Positions 9,052 through 16,769 of a DNA stretch of 32,181 bases are shown piece by piece (position 1 is the stretch's first letter; each line of letters opens with the position of its first letter). A program made the position numbers and the translations under genes. The DNA is from Candidatus Kapaibacterium sp. (lineage in GTDB: Bacteria > Bacteroidota > Ignavibacteria > Kapaibacteriales > Kapaibacteriaceae). Under the pieces are notes generated by a model. That model did no database searches and was not told where the DNA came from. It saw nothing but the letters and a program-made list of their open reading frames with translations. The stretch is from positions 65,793 through 97,973 of the forward strand of contig VFFB01000001.1 of assembly GCA_018882585.1 (NCBI GenBank). Reading direction: 5' to 3'.

Positions 9052-10131
9052 ATGGCCAAGGCGAAGAATCCCGCTGCGCAGATCGACAAGAGCAACATGT
9101 TCGACGTTCTGTATGCGTTCCCCGACCAAGTCAAGGAGGCAGTGTCGATCGGAGAGCATGCTCCGCTGTGGCGGCGCCAGTTCGTCTCCAATCGCTTTGC
9201 GATCTTTGGCCTTGGCGGTTCTGCCATCGGTGGCGACCTGTTGCGGTCGTACGCAGCAGCGACTCCCGGTGCCGACCATCTGCAGATTTCCGTGCATCGG
9301 GGATATACCGCACCGACGTGGCTTGACGCCGACACGAACACCGTGTTCTCGAGCTATTCCGGCGAGACCGAGGAAACACTTTCTGCATTCGATGATGCTC
9401 GCAAGCGGTCGGACCGTGGCCTTGTGATCACGACCGGTGGCTCCTTGGGCAAACGCGGCGTCACCTTCGGCCTGCCGATCATCAACATCCCGCCGGGATA
9501 TCAACCGCGCTGCGCCATCGCCTTCTCCTTCTTCCCGCTGCTGATGGCCATGACACGCTCTGGCGCCATGGATGGCCGCGCCGCCCGCGCGAATACGAAG
9601 GGCATCAAGGAGATCATTGCCATTGCCGATGCACGTCGCGACGAGTACGCTTCGAAATCAGCCAAGAATCCGGCATTTGCGCTTGCCAAGAAACTCCAGG
9701 ACACCATTCCGGTGATCTACTCGGCGAACGAGCGCATGGACACCGTGAATTTGCGCTGGCGTGGCCAGATCCAGGAGAATGCAAAGCAGATCGCCTTTGG
9801 CAACCAACTGCCCGAGATGAACCACAACGAGATCAACGGCTGGCAGTTCCCCAAGGCCCTGACAAAGCAGGCCAGCGTGGTCCTGTTGCGCGACGCCGAC
9901 GATCATGCCCGCGTGAAGGTTCGCTTCGACGCCCTCGAAGACATCATCAAGAAGTCCGTGAAAACGATCAGCACGGTCCAAGGCGAAGGCGCAACCCTTC
10001 TTGGCCGCATGTTTTCGGCCATCTACCTTGGCGACTGGGTAAGCTGGCACCTTGCTATCCTGAACGACGTCGACCCGACACCGGTACCCGTCATTCAGTC
10101 GCTGAAAGCCGCTCTGGCGAAGAAAAAGTAG
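9052..10131 (+). CDS. Bifunctional phosphoglucose/phosphomannose isomerase
   Basis: A 359-residue SIS-domain isomerase of the small PGI/PMI family first described in archaea. It has GLGGSAIGGD (53-62), the sugar-phosphate loop SYSGETEET (101-109), PPGYQPR (147-153) and the C-terminal LPEMNHNEINGW segment near 253, which carries the Glu and His used in the family for ring opening and isomerisation. It should interconvert glucose-6-phosphate or mannose-6-phosphate with fructose-6-phosphate in the cytosol, linking glycolysis to nucleotide-sugar synthesis. The start at 9052 is chosen because it follows a good promoter; a TTG at 9001 in frame would lie inside that promoter. It is transcribed on its own, with a separate promoter for the next gene. 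Confidence 0.93.
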   Translation: MAKAKNPAAQIDKSNMFDVLYAFPDQVKEAVSIGEHAPLWRRQFVSNRFAIFGLGGSAIGGDLLRSYAAATPGADHLQISVHRGYTAPTWLDADTNTVFSSYSGETEETLSAFDDARKRSDRGLVITTGGSLGKRGVTFGLPIINIPPGYQPRCAIAFSFFPLLMAMTRSGAMDGRAARANTKGIKEIIAIADARRDEYASKSAKNPAFALAKKLQDTIPVIYSANERMDTVNLRWRGQIQENAKQIAFGNQLPEMNHNEINGWQFPKALTKQASVVLLRDADDHARVKVRFDALEDIIKKSVKTISTVQGEGATLLGRMFSAIYLGDWVSWHLAILNDVDPTPVPVIQSLKAALAKKK

Positions 10132-10219
10132 GGCCACACGACTCGGCGCATTTCCGACATCACTCGCTGAGAACACCACTCATTAGGAGATGTGTGTAGG
10201 ATTTTCCACACGAACTCCG

Positions 10220-10227
10220 TATCTTTG
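10220..10227 (+). promoter_or_regulatory. Candidate -7 box upstream of the CarD-like/rpsU pair
   Basis: TATCTTTG, a perfect TAnnTTTG, 35 bases before the start at 10263. It leaves a leader that carries a Shine-Dalgarno sequence. The -33 element is not clear. Confidence 0.55.
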
Positions 10228-10251
10228 AGGCTCAGTTTTTCTTAGAGATGC

Positions 10252-10256
10252 GGAGG
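10252..10256 (+). promoter_or_regulatory. Shine-Dalgarno site deciding the start at 10263
   Basis: GGAGG six bases before the ATG at 10263. It favours this codon over the in-frame ATG at 10248. Confidence 0.7.
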
Positions 10257-10262
10257 CACGGT

Positions 10263-10685
10263 ATGGCCACAGCAACAAAGGCCGCGGCTGCCAAAAAGAC
10301 GACGAAGCGGAAGGCGAAGTACATCATTCTGTATTCGCCCTTCCTGATGAAGGATACCAAGCACGAATTGATCGGCGAGCCGCAGGAGACCGAAAACGGT
10401 CGCACCCAGTGGGCCCGTTGCAGCGTGAGTCATCACTCGCAGCTGATCAATCTTGATGCATTGGCAACGAACGACAAAGCACCGACGACGATCCGCCTAT
10501 CCCGTGAAGATTCAAAGGATTATTCGCCGAAGAGCGAATATCAGGTAGGCGACGTTATCTACCACAAGACGTGGGACGACGTTGGCATCGTGCGTTCGAA
10601 AGAGGTTCTTTCGAACGGTCGCGGATCGCTGGTCGTGCACTTCGAGAAGAACAAAGAAAAACGACTTGCCGAAAACTTCAAGTAA
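10263..10685 (+). CDS. Small basic protein with CarD/UvrD-Tudor-like C-terminal domain
   Basis: A 140-residue protein. The N-terminal 20 residues are Ala/Lys-rich (KAAAAKKTTKRK) and probably disordered and nucleic-acid binding. The C-terminal part (from about 92) reads YQVGDVIYHKTWDDVGIV...LVVHFEKNKEKRL, the pattern of small SH3/Tudor folds as in CarD or the C-terminus of UvrD, which bind RNA polymerase or nucleic acid. The family is widespread as short hypothetical proteins; its role is not known to me, so a transcription- or ribosome-linked function is inference. It lies 31 bp upstream of the bS21 gene with no terminator between, so the two are probably co-transcribed. Confidence 0.8.
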   Translation: MATATKAAAAKKTTKRKAKYIILYSPFLMKDTKHELIGEPQETENGRTQWARCSVSHHSQLINLDALATNDKAPTTIRLSREDSKDYSPKSEYQVGDVIYHKTWDDVGIVRSKEVLSNGRGSLVVHFEKNKEKRLAENFK

Positions 10686-10705
10686 TCATTCCCCAGCTTT
10701 CATTT

Positions 10706-10710
10706 GAGGA
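10706..10710 (+). promoter_or_regulatory. Shine-Dalgarno site of rpsU
   Basis: GAGGA six bases before the GTG start at 10717. In Bacteroidota that mostly ignore Shine-Dalgarno sequences, rpsU is a known exception that keeps one and can be autoregulated through it. Whether that holds here is inference. Confidence 0.6.
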
Positions 10711-10716
10711 CAGCCT

Positions 10717-10911
10717 GTGATTGGCGTTACCATCCAGAGCAACGAAACGATCGACCGTGCACTGCGCCGCTTCAAGAAGAAGTATGAGCGCTCCGGTGTT
10801 CTGCGCGAGTTCAAGAAGCGCGCCTTTTTTGTCAAGCCCAGCGTTGAAAAGCGCATGGCCCGACTGAAGGCTGCTCGCCGCCAGCACCGCGCACAGATGG
10901 AACAGGACTAA
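10717..10911 (+). CDS. rpsU: Small ribosomal subunit protein bS21
   Basis: A 64-residue, strongly basic protein with the bS21 pattern: ETIDRALRRFKKKYERSGVLREFKKRAFFVKPSVEKR. It binds the 30S platform near the anti-Shine-Dalgarno end of 16S rRNA and influences translation initiation. The start is a GTG preceded by GAGGA, and no ATG lies at the N-terminus in frame, so a rare start codon combined with a ribosome-binding site is used. The length is usual for the family. It follows the CarD-like gene by 31 bp and is closed by a strong intrinsic terminator, so it is the last gene of its transcript. Confidence 0.96.
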   Translation: MIGVTIQSNETIDRALRRFKKKYERSGVLREFKKRAFFVKPSVEKRMARLKAARRQHRAQMEQD

Positions 10912-10935
10912 GTCCTCAGCCCACGAATGCCATGC

Positions 10936-10979
10936 AAAGGCGCTTCCGTTTTCGGGGGCGCCTTTTCGAGTTTTGTTTA
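10936..10979 (+). terminator. Intrinsic terminator after rpsU
   Basis: AAAGGCGC at 10936-10943 pairs with GCGCCTTT at 10958-10965. The stem extends inward through two G-T wobbles and three further pairs to a TTTT loop at 10949-10952. A T-rich stretch (TTTCGAGTTTTGTTT) follows. It may also help end the convergent murE transcript, but has no T-tract on that side. Confidence 0.9.
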
Positions 10980-11008
10980 AGCTGCCTGCGTTTTGCCGCA
11001 GCCGTGCC

Positions 11009-12526
11009 TTACCGATGGTTCCCGTGGTGATTCACCGATGCCCCCTCGGCTGCTGCGTGGAACCGTGCAACCTGCTCGGCATCACTGAAGTGATATCGCT
11101 CCGAGCCCACAACCTGATAGGTTTCATGCCCCTTGCCGGCGATCAGGACGATATCGCCGGGACGTGCATCAGCAAGTGCCTCGCGGATGGCCTCGGCTCG
11201 GTCTACATGTTGTTCGATGCAGCAGGACTCGTGTCTGATCCCCGCGCGGATCGCGTCGATGATGGCATGCGGATCCTCGCTGCGGGGATTATCTGACGTC
11301 AACCAGACAACGTCGGCAAGGTCACCGGCGATACGGCCCATCTGCGGACGTTTGCCGGCATCACGGTCGCCGCCACAGCCGAATACCACGTGCAGGCGTG
11401 CACTGCCCACGACATCGCGCAGGGCCTTCAGGGCCTGCGCGAGTGCATCGGGCGTATGTGCATAGTCGATCACGGCAATGGCACCATTGGCCAGCTCGTA
11501 GCGCTCCATCCGTCCTGCCGGACCTCGCACGTGTCGGAGGACATCGACCATCTTTGTCTGACTGACACCGTTGTGCATGGCCATCACGGCGCATAAGGAT
11601 GCATTGGTGACGTTGAACTGCCCAACCAACGGCGTCGTGACGCGCACACCCAGCGGCGCATCGGCAAAGGTCATGGTGAATGCCGTTTCCGTAGCGGCAA
11701 GGCTGACGCTGTTAACGACAACGTCGGCCGTCTCGGCCGAGCCAACACGGACGATCATGCCTGCTCGACAATCACGCACCATATGTTCGGCCATGGCATC
11801 GTCGGCAAAGACAACGGCGACGGCATCTTCGTCAAGCATGTCGAACAGCTTCTTCTTGGCATCGGCATAGCGCTCCATCGTCCCGTGATAATCCAGATGG
11901 TCGCGCGTCAGGTTGGTGAACACCGCCCCCTGAAATCGTATCCCTTCCACGCGGTGCTGATCCAGGGCGTGGGAGCTGACCTCCATGCAGATGGTGTCGA
12001 CTCCTGCCTGCTTCATGGTCATGATCACATCACACAGGGCTCGGGCATGGGGCGTTGTGTAATCCGAGGGCAGCACCGTGCGGCCGTACCGGATGCCGGT
12101 GGTACCGATGAATCCCACGTTGTGACCTGCGGCGGCAAAGATCTGTTCGAGCAGCGTAGCACACGTTGTTTTACCGTTGGTACCCGTAACACCGAACACG
12201 CGAAGGCCACGCGTGGGATGGTCAAGCACCGCATGCGTCAGGACGGCGAAGGCATAGCGGGAGTCTCCGACGCAGACGTAGGGCACGGCACCGAGTTCAG
12301 AGGCAACGGCGGTGTACGGCCGCTGGCCGACGATGAGGACGGCACCCGCCGCCACGGCGGCGGCGACGTGATCATGCGAATCGACATTCGTGCCTGCAAT
12401 GGCAACAAACACCCATCCCGGTTTTACGAGACGGGAGTCATTTGTGACATCGATGATATCGATCTCGGCATTGCCGTGAACTTCGGCATCCGGCAAAAGA
12501 GCAAGGAGCGACGGGAAGTGCTTCAT
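11009..12526 (-). CDS. murE: UDP-N-acetylmuramoyl-tripeptide synthetase, meso-diaminopimelate type
   Basis: A 505-residue Mur ligase. It adds the third amino acid to UDP-MurNAc-L-Ala-D-Glu in the cytosol using ATP. Visible are the ATP-binding GVTGTNGKTT (112-121), EVSSHALDQHRVEG, FTNLTRDHLDYHGTMERYADAKKKLF with the carbamylated-lysine region, DYAHTPDAL, and TSDNPRSEDP with DNPR at 412-415. In this family DNPR marks meso-diaminopimelate as substrate, so the organism should have DAP-type peptidoglycan. The start at 12526 matches the usual N-terminus (HFPSLLALLPDAEVHG); an in-frame extension to 12610 would overlap the divergent gene. It is a lone mur gene here, divergent from the Nudix gene. Confidence 0.96.
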   Translation of the reverse strand: MKHFPSLLALLPDAEVHGNAEIDIIDVTNDSRLVKPGWVFVAIAGTNVDSHDHVAAAVAAGAVLIVGQRPYTAVASELGAVPYVCVGDSRYAFAVLTHAVLDHPTRGLRVFGVTGTNGKTTCATLLEQIFAAAGHNVGFIGTTGIRYGRTVLPSDYTTPHARALCDVIMTMKQAGVDTICMEVSSHALDQHRVEGIRFQGAVFTNLTRDHLDYHGTMERYADAKKKLFDMLDEDAVAVVFADDAMAEHMVRDCRAGMIVRVGSAETADVVVNSVSLAATETAFTMTFADAPLGVRVTTPLVGQFNVTNASLCAVMAMHNGVSQTKMVDVLRHVRGPAGRMERYELANGAIAVIDYAHTPDALAQALKALRDVVGSARLHVVFGCGGDRDAGKRPQMGRIAGDLADVVWLTSDNPRSEDPHAIIDAIRAGIRHESCCIEQHVDRAEAIREALADARPGDIVLIAGKGHETYQVVGSERYHFSDAEQVARFHAAAEGASVNHHGNHR

Positions 12527-12546
12527 AGGATATGGCGTAATGGCCA

Positions 12547-12554
12547 CAAGAATA
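12547..12554 (-). promoter_or_regulatory. Weak candidate -7 box of murE
   Basis: TATTCTTG on the minus strand, one mismatch to TAnnTTTG, 20 bases before the ATG at 12526. No -33 element is clear. Confidence 0.25.
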
Positions 12555-12590
12555 CGCCGTATCGGCACGTCGTCGAACTGTGATTCTACG

Positions 12591-12598
12591 CAGATTTG
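12591..12598 (+). promoter_or_regulatory. Candidate -7 box of the Nudix hydrolase gene
   Basis: CAGATTTG, one mismatch to TAnnTTTG, five bases before the GTG at 12604. The spacing matches that seen at several other genes here and argues for GTG 12604 rather than GTG 12580. Confidence 0.4.
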
Positions 12599-12603
12599 TA
12601 ACC

Positions 12604-13281
12604 GTGACACGCCTTGATATCATCCGAACAGCTCTTGCCGGCCCCCTTCCGGGGGTGCGGGCACATGCGCACTTTGTGCCGTCCGATATGCCGGACGCTG
12701 CGAAACGTCTGCAGAAGGCGCCCGACGACGCACGCCGCAGCGCCGTCCTTGTGCCCTTGCTGCTGCGAGATGATGACGATGTAGACGTGCTGCTGACCGT
12801 GCGGACGACAACGTTGCGCAGCCATGGAGGACAGATCTCGTTTCCCGGCGGTCGTATCGACCAAGGCGAAGACGTGACAACGACGGCCTTGCGGGAGCTG
12901 GATGAAGAGACGGGAATTCCTGCGCACGACGTTGCCATCCTTGGCAACCTGAGTCCGATATGGGTTCCGCCATCGAACTCAGCCATCACGCCAATCGTAG
13001 GCCTTGTGCGCACCCCTGCGCAATACGTGCCGAGCGAGGCAGAGGTCGAAGAGATCTTCACCGTACCGTTGTCGGTGCTGCTTGATGATGCGTCGGTCCA
13101 CGTTGCACCGTGGACGCTCTACGATCGTACCGTCCAGGTACGCCATTGGCGCGTGCATCCGCGCGTGCCCCTGTGGGGCGCAACGGCCATGATCCTGAAC
13201 GAACTGCTCGAAGTGATACGTGCAGCAGAGCATGCTGCTGCAGGCCACGCAACGATCAACGACGAATCTGCAATGCCATGA
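12604..13281 (+). CDS. Nudix hydrolase, CoA pyrophosphatase (NudL/CoAse) type
   Basis: A 225-residue Nudix protein. The Nudix box fits GX5EX7REUXEEXGU: it starts GGRIDQGE at 82-89 and ends RELDEETGI at 97-105. Directly before it is LRSHGGQISFPGG (71-83), the extra signature of the CoA pyrophosphatase subfamily, which splits CoA into 3',5'-ADP and phosphopantetheine. The cellular role is probably turnover of CoA or its oxidised forms. GTG 12604 is preferred as the start; GTG 12580 is in frame and adds eight residues. The stop overlaps the start of the next gene by four bases (ATGA), so the two are one operon. It is divergent from murE with 77 bp between starts. Confidence 0.93.
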   Translation: MTRLDIIRTALAGPLPGVRAHAHFVPSDMPDAAKRLQKAPDDARRSAVLVPLLLRDDDDVDVLLTVRTTTLRSHGGQISFPGGRIDQGEDVTTTALRELDEETGIPAHDVAILGNLSPIWVPPSNSAITPIVGLVRTPAQYVPSEAEVEEIFTVPLSVLLDDASVHVAPWTLYDRTVQVRHWRVHPRVPLWGATAMILNELLEVIRAAEHAAAGHATINDESAMP

Positions 13282-13592
13282 AAAAGCACCTTCTGCGCCC
13301 CATCATCAGTATGGTCTGCCTGCTCGCGGTTTCCGCATGCAGCGACAAGCCGACGGTCGACCCCAAGCTTGTCGACGTCTATACCGACGTCGTCATCGCG
13401 CGCGAATCAACCGTCGACTCGATACAGGCACAGTCCAAGGTGCGTGCGGCACTCGTTCAGCACGGATATACGCAGGAGCGATTCGAACAGGAGCTGCGTG
13501 CTGCGGGCGAGGATCCGACGACCTTCCGCATGCTGTATGACAGCGTATCGACGCGGATATCGGCAAAGCGAAAGGCCTTGCAGGGTCAGTAA
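13278..13592 (+). CDS. Small lipoprotein, DUF4296-like
   Basis: A 104-residue protein with a lipoprotein signal: KK at the N-terminus, a hydrophobic stretch, then AVSAC with Cys21 as the lipidation site. The mature part is helical and charged (LVDVYTDVVIARESTVDS...HGYTQERFEQEL...MLYDSVSTRISAKRKAL). Its size and order, a short helix, then a Y-x-x-E-x-F segment, then a second helix, resemble the DUF4296 lipoproteins common in Bacteroidota; the assignment is by eye and moderate. The function is unknown. Its ATG overlaps the Nudix stop by four bases, so it is translated from the same mRNA. Only six bases separate its stop from the stop of the convergent dehydrogenase gene. Confidence 0.85.
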   Translation: MKKHLLRPIISMVCLLAVSACSDKPTVDPKLVDVYTDVVIARESTVDSIQAQSKVRAALVQHGYTQERFEQELRAAGEDPTTFRMLYDSVSTRISAKRKALQGQ

Positions 13593-13598
13593 TCCCGC

Positions 13599-14738
13599 TT
13601 ACGTTCGCATCGCAACGAGCTGGGCAGCAAGCCGACGGTACACGTTGTGACCATCGACGCCAAAGGCATCAAAGTAGCCGACGTACCACTGATTGAGCAG
13701 GATGCCTTCACGCCGTGAGGCCTCGATGTCGGCTGCCGTGGAAACGCCGCCGCAACGTATCACATGGAACTCACGCGTCGGGGCACATGCATCGGCGGCT
13801 CGACGCGCACGGGCGCACAGCTCGAGCGATACGTCACGCAGCGGCCGGCCGCTCAGGCCACCGCCGAATGATCTCGTGAAGTGGTCATAGACTGCCTGCT
13901 CACGTTTGTCGATCAGCGGTCGCACGGCCACGTACTGTGTGCTGGTATTGCCCAAGATGATGCCATCAAAGCCACGCTCGATCAGCACGCGCACAAGATC
14001 GTCGACGTACGCCGGGTTCGTGTCGGTCGAGAACTTCACCACGACCGGCAGGTTCCGCGTCCGCGTTGCAAGCACATGATGGGCCACGTAGTCCAGCCGC
14101 TGCAGCAGTCCGGCATCCAGTACATCGTGCTGGGCATCATGTCCGGGAACGTTTGGACACGATTCGTTCAGCTCGATGTAGTCCACGCCGACACGGTCAT
14201 ACAACCGCATTCCCTTTGCAAGTGCAGGCAAGGCGAGGTTTTGATCCATGCCCGGATCGGCGCTCACGCTGGCACCGACAGGACATCCGGCCACGCGCGT
14301 CAGCGCGGACAGTCGTGCCGCAACGGCAGCATGCCCTTCGTTGGGCAGGCCCATCCAGTTCGACGCCACGCCGCTGCGCGGATACGCCGCTGCCGGCCAC
14401 CGGATTCCGTCTTTCACGTTCCCCACGCGCGGCACCGACGTGGTCGTGCCGGCAACGTAGGCCCCTGCCCCCTGCCGTGCAACGACCTCATATCCCTCGC
14501 CGTTTTTGAACATTCCGGCCGCATTCCAGATGGGCATGGAGAACTCCAGCCCCCAGGCTCTGACAGCCATGTGTGAAGGGGCATGGAATCCCGCATGCTG
14601 CGGAACATCGTCGGCAAATGCCTTGGCAAAGGCAGTGCGACCGTCCGAGAACAGGCGGACTGCCAGATGCGGCGGCAACGTGTGCAGGACAGGCCTGAGC
14701 CAATGTTCCAGCCGGGCAATCGTTTCTATGGCGCTCAT
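13599..14738 (-). CDS. Dihydroorotate dehydrogenase-like flavoprotein
   Basis: A 379-residue FMN TIM-barrel of the dihydroorotate dehydrogenase family. Visible are the substrate loop NWMGLPNEG (127-135), NESCPNVPG (191-199), the FMN lysine in VVVKFSTD (K235), GNTS (263-266), GLSGRPL (294-300) and IRCGGVST (327-334). The cysteine at 194 sits where class 1 (cytosolic) enzymes have their catalytic base; class 2 membrane enzymes have Ser there. The end of the barrel (LNQWYVGYFDAFGVDGHNVYRRL) differs from the usual Y-T-G-x-x-Y-E-G-P ending, so a sub-family with its own electron acceptor, or a different substrate, is possible. The role would be oxidising dihydroorotate in pyrimidine synthesis. The start is 18 bp from that of the divergent AMP nucleosidase. 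Confidence 0.87.
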   Translation of the reverse strand: MSAIETIARLEHWLRPVLHTLPPHLAVRLFSDGRTAFAKAFADDVPQHAGFHAPSHMAVRAWGLEFSMPIWNAAGMFKNGEGYEVVARQGAGAYVAGTTTSVPRVGNVKDGIRWPAAAYPRSGVASNWMGLPNEGHAAVAARLSALTRVAGCPVGASVSADPGMDQNLALPALAKGMRLYDRVGVDYIELNESCPNVPGHDAQHDVLDAGLLQRLDYVAHHVLATRTRNLPVVVKFSTDTNPAYVDDLVRVLIERGFDGIILGNTSTQYVAVRPLIDKREQAVYDHFTRSFGGGLSGRPLRDVSLELCARARRAADACAPTREFHVIRCGGVSTAADIEASRREGILLNQWYVGYFDAFGVDGHNVYRRLAAQLVAMRT

Positions 14739-14745
14739 TGTTGTG

Positions 14746-14752
14746 CAAATTA
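14746..14752 (-). promoter_or_regulatory. Candidate -7 box of the dihydroorotate dehydrogenase-like gene
   Basis: TAATTTG on the minus strand, one base short of TAnnTTTG, seven bases before the ATG at 14738. It fills most of the 18-bp gap between the two divergent genes. Confidence 0.35.
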
Positions 14753-14756
14753 CGCC

Positions 14757-15536
14757 ATGCAAACCAAGCTCGACATTGCAACCAATTGGTTGCCTCGCTA
14801 CACCGGAACGCCCATCAATGGCTTTGGTGACTACATCCTGCTGACGAATTTCCGCGGCTACGTCGACCGCTTTGCCGAATGGCACAACGTGCCCGTACTG
14901 GGCACGGACAGGCCGATGCAGACGGCGACGAATGCCGACGGACTGACCATTGTGAACTACGGCATAGGCTCACCCAATGCCGCCCTGATCATGGACCTGC
15001 TGGTGGCACGACGCCCAAAAGGCGTACTGTTCCTTGGTAAGTGCGGCGGCTTGAAACTATCGACCGTGATCGGACACTTCGTGCTGCCCATTGCGGCGAT
15101 CCGTGGCGAGGGTACGAGCGACGACTATTTTCCGCCCGAGGTGCCTGCCCTGCCGTCGTTCAAGCTGCACAAGTTTGTGTCGGACAAGATCCTGCTGCAC
15201 CAGCAGGACTACCGCACCGGCGTTGTCTATACTACGAATCGACGTGTCTGGGAGTGGGATGCCGACTTCCGGCAGCGCTTGATAGACCTGTCGTGTCTTG
15301 CTATCGACATGGAAACGGCGACGATCTTTATTGTCGGACATAAGAACGGCATTCCGCGAGGCGCGCTGCTCCTTGTGAGTGACGTGCCGATCGTACCTGA
15401 AGGCGTCAAGACCGAAGAGAGCGATCAGCGCGTGAGCATGCAGTACATGGATCTGCATCTGCGGATAGGCATCGAAGCCATGGCCGAGATCGGAACCAGC
15501 GGCGAAGAGATCAAGCATCTTCGCTACGAGGAGTGA
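14757..15536 (+). CDS. AMP nucleosidase (short Bacteroidota type)
   Basis: A 259-residue member of the purine nucleoside phosphorylase fold. It matches the short AMP nucleosidase type of Bacteroidota, which hydrolyses AMP to adenine and ribose-5-phosphate. Seen are NYGIGSPNAALIMDLL (67-82), LFLGKCGGLK (91-100), RGEGTSDDYFPPEVPALPSF, the ribose-binding DMETA (184-188) and the likely catalytic Asp in VSDVP (D209). It should act in the cytosol in purine salvage and adenylate balance. The start codon is 18 bp from the start of the divergent dihydroorotate dehydrogenase-like gene, so its promoter must lie largely inside that gene. No good promoter box was seen for it. It ends 37 bp before the stop of the convergent unknown gene. 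Confidence 0.94.
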   Translation: MQTKLDIATNWLPRYTGTPINGFGDYILLTNFRGYVDRFAEWHNVPVLGTDRPMQTATNADGLTIVNYGIGSPNAALIMDLLVARRPKGVLFLGKCGGLKLSTVIGHFVLPIAAIRGEGTSDDYFPPEVPALPSFKLHKFVSDKILLHQQDYRTGVVYTTNRRVWEWDADFRQRLIDLSCLAIDMETATIFIVGHKNGIPRGALLLVSDVPIVPEGVKTEESDQRVSMQYMDLHLRIGIEAMAEIGTSGEEIKHLRYEE

Positions 15537-15573
15537 TTCAGCGATTCGCGTTAGCACGCATGCAAGTCAGATG

Positions 15574-16731
15574 TCACGTCAGCTCATCGGCTAGCATCTG
15601 CGCATAGTCCATCATGTCATCCACGGTTGCGCTGAGCAACGGATGATCAGCACCCGGCAGGTCGGTTCGCATCTCTGGCATGAATCGGTCTCGATTCGTG
15701 AGCCAATAGATCACTCGACTGCGAGGATCGTTGTTCGCAGGATCTGCCGCTTCGACCAGGGCTGTCGCAGCTCGAGACAGCATGGTCTCGGGCGCAAGAT
15801 TGCCTCGAAAGTGTGCACAGAAATTCTGCCACATGATCACCAGCTGCCTGGCCTCTTCGTATGCATGCGCCATCACAAGCAGTTCGATGGCGGATGTCGT
15901 CTGCACCGTGATCTCGGCATAGGAACGCCCATGTTCGGCCACTGCACGCTCGATGAGGGAGCGGATCTCCATTGCACGACTGCGCGCTTCGGCCGCGGTC
16001 TTGACCGCAGCATGACGCTGCCGTGCAACTTCGGCGACGAACCTCGCGGCGACAACGGGATCCAGTGCCACCTCGGCGGGATAGTAGGGCTGATCGGAGA
16101 GATCGATCACCGACAGAACGTCGGTAGCCTCGGTTGTCACATCCACCCATGGTCCGATGGTGTGGCTCCAGCCGTCGACGTTACGCATCACGTCGGCAAT
16201 GTCCAGGTAGTCCACCATTTCGTAGTTCCTGCGGCCTCGATCCGGCAGCCACTCGCAGAGCCAGCCAAGGGTCCGGTGTCCATCGACAGCTGCCGGCGTA
16301 GCCGGATCGATCCATGAGAATGACCTGCGGTACCGTCGGATGATATCCTCAAATGTCCGTTCGACCACGAAGAAGCGTCGCTGAGGCGCCAGCATCATCA
16401 CAACGGCATAGGCTTCGGGAACGGTCTCGGGCGGCGGCATGTCGATCGCCACGGCAACGGCGCCACTGGGGTTCTTGAGAACGCGAACGCCGACCTCTTC
16501 TTCCCTCGTCATTTCTTCGCCCCTTTTCCGAACCTCTGCCCGCCACAACTCCTGAACGAAGGTTGGCATGGTTGTGGTAAGCAGATGCTGTAACGTGTCG
16601 GGCCACGCAAACAACAAGTGCGGAAGGATGACATGGGCGACCATATAGTGCGAGGACTTGCCGGGTCGGGGCGTTGCGTCTTTCACAATCTCGTCGCACA
16701 GATCTGAGATTCGGTGGTGATGCGAAATCAT
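15574..16731 (-). CDS. Hypothetical protein, 385 residues, no recognised family
   Basis: A 385-residue soluble protein with no signal peptide or membrane segment that I can see. I do not recognise the family. The N-terminus is His-rich (MISHHHRISDLCDEIV). Residues about 60-100 are charged and helical (KRGEEMTREEEVGVRVLK). A Trp- and Asp-rich part follows around 138-210 (SFSWIDPATPA, LGWLCEWLPDRGRRNYEMVDYLDIADVM). The C-terminal half is Ala-rich and helical. Coding character is good: a long frame, codon use like its neighbours, and antisense frames broken into pieces. The ATG at 16731 is the first in frame, 38 bp from the start of the divergent phosphatase gene. No function can be assigned. 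Confidence 0.85.
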   Translation of the reverse strand: MISHHHRISDLCDEIVKDATPRPGKSSHYMVAHVILPHLLFAWPDTLQHLLTTTMPTFVQELWRAEVRKRGEEMTREEEVGVRVLKNPSGAVAVAIDMPPPETVPEAYAVVMMLAPQRRFFVVERTFEDIIRRYRRSFSWIDPATPAAVDGHRTLGWLCEWLPDRGRRNYEMVDYLDIADVMRNVDGWSHTIGPWVDVTTEATDVLSVIDLSDQPYYPAEVALDPVVAARFVAEVARQRHAAVKTAAEARSRAMEIRSLIERAVAEHGRSYAEITVQTTSAIELLVMAHAYEEARQLVIMWQNFCAHFRGNLAPETMLSRAATALVEAADPANNDPRSRVIYWLTNRDRFMPEMRTDLPGADHPLLSATVDDMMDYAQMLADELT

Positions 16732-16769
16732 AATGAGGCTTACATTGTGCAGAGTGCCACGATTATACG

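Noticed and set aside
10190-10212. GTGTG/CACAC inverted repeat upstream of the CarD-like gene
   Set aside because: Five base pairs around a ten-base loop is too weak to claim as a terminator or operator.
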